From: Cystobasidium ongulense
Taxonomy: Eukaryota; Basidiomycota; Cystobasidiomycetes; Cystobasidiales; Cystobasidiaceae
Direction: 5' to 3'
Assembly: GCA_022835595.1 (NCBI GenBank)
Contig: BQUP01000003.1
Span: forward strand, 750,629-814,628
Length of the DNA stretch: 64,000 nucleotides
Shown: positions 58,760 to 64,000 of the stretch, in pieces
Layout: each line of letters opens with the position of its first letter
Numbering within the stretch: position 1 is the first letter of the stretch
Made by a program: the position numbers and the translations under genes
The notes under the pieces: generated by a model
Database searches by the model: none
Told to the model about the DNA's origin: nothing
Seen by the model: only the letters and a program-made list of their open reading frames with translations

Positions 58760-61277
58760 ATGCCAGGCATACATGACCAGCCTGCTCCGACCGTCTACCA
58801 CGTCCCACAGCTGCCTTTGGACGAAGATGCCGCCACGCACATCACCGACCTGTTCGCTCGCGGAGGAGATCACACTACAGTCTTGCTCGCGCAGGGAGCC
58901 CAATACAACCTGTACAGCTTGATAGTGCTCAAAGGCCACTGCCAGGAACTAGCCACAGAAGGATACCCGGAGGAGAATACCCTCAAAGCTAGACTGTTTA
59001 CGCGTGGCAAGGATGAAGCGGGCGCTCTTCGCGGAGTGAACAAGCATTATCAGGCTGTTCGCAACGTGTGAGTCGCAGCCCGGTGTCACTATCTTTCATT
59101 TGTTACGCATCTACTAATCCCTCTCCATCTCTATAGCGCTATTCATGGCTGCCGCATCGACTATGGATGGCTCAAAGGTGGTGCAGCTCTCGTAGCTCTC
59201 GGCGACTGGGACGCAGTAGGGCCTGCGGTGGAGAACTGCGTTCTCGCAGATCCAAGAGGCTGGAGCTGCTGTCACCTGATTGATGGTGCCAAAGGAACGA
59301 GAGCTGTCAACAACCGTGAGCCATCATCCTATCGACTTCCAATGCACTTGTACTTATGTAGTACCATACACTTCCTCTACCTTGACACACAGTGATCGGT
59401 CCCGCAGGTCAGCCTCCACCTCATGGCCCATGGGCAGATGGTCTGTCAGTCGCTTGCCGAGACGGTATCATCGTATGTCACCAACAGCTCGCCATAATGT
59501 CTAAAATTTGATATCGATCTGATCCGACTTGAGTCTGTAGGCCAACAACACTATCATAGACGCGACAGATGGAGCCATTGTGCTAGTAAGTTGGGTGCTT
59601 GGAAGACGTATTCGTGAACCCGAGCTGATGTATTGCATAGTTCTGTGCTCCGGGAACGCTTGTCACTTGCAATACTATAATCGCACGGACGAGAAATCTG
59701 CTAGGTGGTATCAATCAGTACGTATCACGATTTACTATTTCTAACCGGACGCATGCTGTCTGCATCGAGCTGATATTCCCCTTGTACTTTTGTACAGAGT
59801 TGACATAGGTCCGTTTAAAGGCGATTACACGGGCACACGTGTCATCAATAATCGAATAATATCAGAAGGAGCATTTATTCATTTGGCAATGTAGGCGAAT
59901 ACGACCCTGACAGCATCACCCAACATGTGCTGATGAGTCCTATCCAGGGGAATTGGTTCAACCACTTGGAGTGACTGTCACGATTTGCAAGTCTACGGTG
60001 GATCTGTTCTTGGCAAGTGTGTACATACTGTTCGCTACACGCACACCATTAAGTGATAAATGTAGCTGAATTTTCCTTCCATGCAGCATCATTGGCCCAG
60101 GATCTTTCGGCTATGGTATAGCAGCAGCAGGCTGTCGAGACTATACAATTCTCCAAAATCGGATAGCACCTAATACGACCTTTTCGGGCAATATGGAGGT
60201 CATTCCTAAAGTATCTCCACCCACACCGTTCTTACGAATTGACGATGGCTGGGCAGAAGGTACATTTCAAGATGGATTTGTCGAAGGACCAGTAAGATAT
60301 CTCATAGGAATCAAGGAGGGTCTCAGTAAAACACTGCAGTATCATGCTGCAGCGGCGCAAATTGAAGGAGGATCGGTTATTGAGTTACAGAATGTGCGAA
60401 TCGAGTTAGCGAAAGAAGGCCCGCTTAGGGTCTGGGATCGACAAACTGGCGGCCTGCTGTGGTCCAGCTCTGGTCCTCATGCTGCATTAGCATCGTCAAC
60501 AGACGCACCTTGCCGTTTGACCTTAGACCGCAAGACCGGAAGACTGCAAATCGCAAACAGGAGTGGCATGATGTGGGATCCAATGGTATTCATCGAGCAA
60601 TGCAACTACTCAACAAGCACGGACGATCCCGTGCTCGTATTATCAGACAGCTCTCCATATTTACAAGTCAAAGATGGGGCCAATACACTGTATGCATCGC
60701 AGCCACAGTGGAGGCACTTTGATTTACCGGTGGATAGTTTCATAGCTGTCTCATCTACCTCACTGAGCAATGAAGACATAGTCTCTCCACCGCCAATACC
60801 GCATGACTCGCGACCAACATCGCTACGAGAGGCCTTGTCCCATCTGCACGTCTCTAGCCCCACTCCCGAAAGCTCCTCGGAACAGCATAAACCGCCCAAC
60901 AATAATACTACCTTCCTGTGGCTAGATCCAGTGACCTCTCAGTTAGTCCTACATACGAGCCGACATCCCAGGCATGTCGAAGAGCGAGCCGTCATATGGC
61001 GATCTCCGAATTGGAAAAAACTAGAGTCTGATCCTTCGAATGGGTCGAAAGCTACCTTGCAAGGGTAAGTGTCCATCAACTGCGTCGCTTTTGGTGGAGC
61101 GGAATCTGATTACAATGTTGCAGAGATGGCAATCTAGTCATCTATGCAGGCCAAAACGGCGCTGTATGGGCGACGGGAACAAACGGAAAGAACGTAGACA
61201 GCTTGAAAATTAGCCCAGTCAACTCAGGAAAGCTTGCCCTGTGCAGCGGAAGCAAAGTCGTCTGGAATAGCAATTGA
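58760..61277 (+). CDS. Right-handed beta-helix protein fused to a bulb-type lectin domain
   Basis: Nine exons (58760-59067, 59137-59315, 59393-59472, 59541-59585, 59641-59717, 59798-59890, 59948-60016, 60087-61064, 61124-61277) sum to 1983 nt, 660 residues. The first half has the repeating strand-turn pattern of a pectate-lyase-like helix: RNVAIHGCRIDYG, VENCVLADPRGW, CRDGIIANNTIIDATDGAIVLF, VTCNTIIARTRN, TRVINNRIISEGAF, YTILQNRIAP. The second half has bulb-lectin features, LTLDRKTGRLQIANRSG and, at the end, LQGDGNLVIYAGQNGAVWATGT, matching the QxDxNxVxY mannose-binding motif with changes. No signal peptide, so it is probably cytosolic or released unconventionally. Enzyme activity unknown. 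Confidence 0.82.
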
Positions 61278-61961
61278 CCTGGATGATGTAGCGGAAGCAG
61301 TGAACAAGCAATCACACTCGGCTAACTGTAGCATATCAACCAAATGAATAGATGGCACGAATGACTTGTCTCGCATCAGGTGTGATTGACATCATCGACA
61401 AAGCATTGTATGCTTTCCGCGCCTGTAAAGCATGTCTTGTTACGACTAGTCTTTTGATATGATCTGAGCCATGTACATTGAGATAACGCTACGATCCAGT
61501 AGAGCATTTGCAAATGAGGTATGTCAAGCAGAGTTGACGACGCTGAGTGGGCTGGTGTTTCCTCCAAAGCAGTAAGAAAGATTCTCTTTTCCTTTTTTAT
61601 TTATGCGGCAGAACCACCCGGCGTCAAAACAGCAGTGTGAGATGGTGATTTTATAGATGCATGGATAAAGAGGGTATATGACTCTGAACGGGCCTGGCAC
61701 GATGGTATGCTATGTGCATGTGAAGGGACCAAACGGAATTCGAAATGAAGCCAGAAGCAAAGGGCTAGGCATAAGATCCGTTTCGTTTGTCTGATACTGA
61801 AGGAGGCTGGGTCCTTATATCCATCAATTCGCTTCTGACACCTTTTGCCGTAAGCGGAGCTAAATGACGTGGAACCCAGTTGGTGGGGAAGAGAATTGCC
61901 GGGGCGATGTGACGGGGGAAGGGATGGAGGAAAGCATGAAGGGCTTGCTTCGGAGCTCTCG
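61278..61961. other. Convergent 3' flanks
   Basis: 684 bp between the stop of the lectin fusion and the stop of the next minus-strand gene. No gene supported. Confidence 0.4.
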
Positions 61962-64000
61962 CTAGATTAAGACTGCCAGTAGACCCTTGGAGATAGAGCT
62001 TCCGAGGTCAATATTCACCTCTGTTTCAGGTTCAGGTTCAGTATCACTCCAGCTGGATTTCCGCCAGATACGAGTGCCGCTTGAGCCTCTGTGCGCATCA
62101 AGACCCCCTTCTTCTTCTGCCGTGTCTTCATCGGTGGTAAAAGCAGATTTGCCATAAAGAACGTGGTCAGGATGCATCGCAGCTTGTGTACCAGATACTG
62201 GCGTTAAAGCAGAGACCATGAAAGCACCTCGAGACGCATAATGATCCAAAAACGAAGCGTTGTCGTTGTCATCGTCGTCGTTATCATCGTCGGCATCGCT
62301 GTCGTATCTAGAGCCGCCGCTTGCAGATGGAGAAGCCTTGACTACGAGTGAAGCGACACCGTTGCCCCCAGGCGTGCTTGCGTTTAATTGAACCGACTGT
62401 CTCGCCTTGATAAGAAGTGCAGTCACAGTAGAGCTCGAAGCTCTAGCGCTCCTGGTACCTTTGTTCACATGCGAGGCGCGTCTCGGAGTTCGCCAGGTAC
62501 CGCCAGGCATGTATTGTGGTGGGAAGTATGATCCATTGTGGTGGAATGGGGGAACTTCAAGAGGAGGCGTGGTAACGGGAGATGAGCAGAGTGACGAACA
62601 TACTGACGGCGATGAAGCAGATGAGAAGGGAGGAACATAGGTGTATGGAATGATTCCATTCCTGACTCGCATACCGTGTGGGTCCTTCTTGCGAATCTTC
62701 AGCTCATAGACAGTTTCCAAACCTTCCGCGATTCGGACAAGCTCGACCTCGACATCATCGGCGACAGGATTCTGAACCCGAATACTGAACGTAAGGTCTT
62801 GGTCAATCTTGTATTTTCCAAGAGATATCCGAGTTGCGTCAACATGCAGTGCCATACTGATTTGAGGGTTGGTAGGTGGCGTAAGAACAGTCCTCGGGGA
62901 GGCTGGACCGTTGGGGAAAGGGACTTTTATATTCATATCTCTAGCATAACCAGGATAGACAGAGAACATGCTAGAAGGCGTATGAGGGCCACGAGAGGTA
63001 GAGTTGAATACGTCCGCGGCATTAATCAAAGGAGTAGGGACTGATGGACGGCCAGTGCTTGCAATGTCAGGTCTAAAACCAGGAGCCTTCTTTGCGCCAG
63101 ACGGTAGAGAGGATCGTACCAAGTCATCTTCTCGACCACTGTCCATTCCTAGCGGGCGCTGCATATCTGCTCCGTTCTTTGTGATGTTACGGAAGGAATG
63201 TCGTGAAGTATGCATTTCCACAGCTCTGGTGAGGGCGGGACGTCTAGGTGCTACTGCACCGACAATCGATGTTGAAGTAGCTCTAGGTCTCGAAGTGATG
63301 TTGGGAGATGCAAGAAGTTCCGTAGGAGCGGATACGCCAGGTTGATCAGTATATACATCGTTTTGCGAAGAGGCGACAGGGCTAGGAGAGGCAGGAGCGT
63401 CTACAGTAGCCTCGACACCTTTGGTGGCTGTGGAGGGAGAGCAGCACAACGAAGTAAGGTCAGTACGAAGCGCTTTTGGATACCAGTATATCAAGGATAA
63501 TGTGACGCACGAGAAACAGAGCTAGGATAAGCTCTCACGTCGTCCAGCGAGGTGGCTCTTCTAATCATCACGTTTGGTCGAGGCAGACACTCGGCCAGGC
63601 CATGGTGCCTAAGTAGAGTTGGGGAGACGATACCATCAATGTGTGCAGTGTGCATGCCCACCTCATTGGTGCCCTGCAGGGATGGACAACAAACAGATGA
63701 GTGTGACGAATAGTGAGGGTTTGACCTGAAAGAAGGCGGAAGCTTACTCTTCGCTGTCTATTGACTGGTTGCCTCAGTGAGTTTCCGTGGATGCCGGGAG
63801 TGCTTGGACCAGGCGGCATTTCAGGGAAACGAGCATCTAGAACGGTAGCTCCTTGATAAGTTTGAATAGGCGAGAGCTTAATAGCAACTGCAATCGCTCG
63901 GGGAGATGATGCAGCACAATGTGTAGCAGGAGTGCCATTATTTAGACGAGGCGAGGAATGTAGAGCAGGGACGTCGGGGACAAATGAGAGTGGCAGTACT
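61962..64000 (-). CDS. Unknown protein with an Ig-like stretch, 5' end outside the window
   Basis: At least three exons; the last ends at 61962. From the edge the frame reads LSFVPDVPALHSSPRLNNG, IAVAIKLSPIQTYQGATVLDARFPEMPPGP, then by splicing EVGMHTAHIDGIVSP and VMIRRATSLDDVRAYPSS, a long Ser/Pro region, and a beta-rich segment (ARISLGKYKIDQDLTFSIRVQNP, then VEVELVRIAEG, VYELKIRKKDPHGMRVRNG) that looks like an Ig-like fold. An acidic Asp run (about 62262-62295) and a Glu-rich tail follow. The layout recalls vesicle-tethering (TRAPP-II, Trs65-like) proteins, but this is a weak guess. Confidence 0.6.

Overview
The window is nuclear DNA of a fungus, most likely a basidiomycete and perhaps a tremellomycete-type yeast; the class is a guess. 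The evidence is dense genes on both strands, almost every gene cut by several 45-90 nt GT-AG introns (some exons only 6-18 nt long), and a purely fungal gene set: Sch9-type kinase, Cet1-type RNA triphosphatase, Sok1/TCP11, Itr-type inositol transporter, DUF7137 surface protein and Gid8. There are no rRNA genes, no tRNA I can support, no CRISPR and no intact transposon. I resolved most gene models by hand-splicing; for many, the exon lengths add up to a whole number of codons, which supports the model.

Layout. 0-4.1 kb: the 3' part of an aldehyde dehydrogenase converges on a carotenoid/stilbene cleavage oxygenase. 4.7-9.1 kb: a small basic protein is divergent from the ribosome-assembly GTPase BMS1. 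9.1-12.3 kb: poorly resolved minus-strand genes, including a ubiquitin-protease-like Cys box and a clean 232-aa unknown. 12.9-15.0 kb: inositol-type sugar transporter. 15.6-19.3 kb: SOK1/TCP11 regulator. 20.6-25.6 kb: CET1 capping enzyme and two unknown proteins. 25.9-29.0 kb: mitochondrial IF-2, divergent from GID8 (29.3-31.0 kb, with an assembly gap in an intron). 31.3-32.8 kb: Ran GTPase with a 6-nt exon. 33.9-36.9 kb: two secreted/surface proteins. 37.5-39.0 kb: heme oxygenase. 39.4-40.0 kb: a tiny four-exon mitochondrial protein. 41.8-44.4 kb: an unknown low-complexity protein and a YjlB-type cupin. 44.9-47.8 kb: SCH9 kinase. 48.4-50.1 kb: branched-chain aminotransferase. 50.4-53.8 kb: conventional kinesin. 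53.9-57.0 kb: gene-poor. 57.0-58.1 kb: an unknown tail-anchored protein lying between two near-identical inverted repeats. 58.8-61.3 kb: a beta-helix/bulb-lectin fusion. 62.0 kb to the end: the 3' part of an unknown protein.

Most genes are unrelated housekeeping genes. Functional links I can argue for are the oxygenase/aldehyde dehydrogenase pair (cleavage yields aldehydes, which the dehydrogenase would oxidise) and a shared promoter between BMS1 and a small basic protein. The most unusual structures are the inverted-repeat cassette at 55.2-58.6 kb, the lectin/beta-helix fusion beside it, and the concentration of micro-exons.
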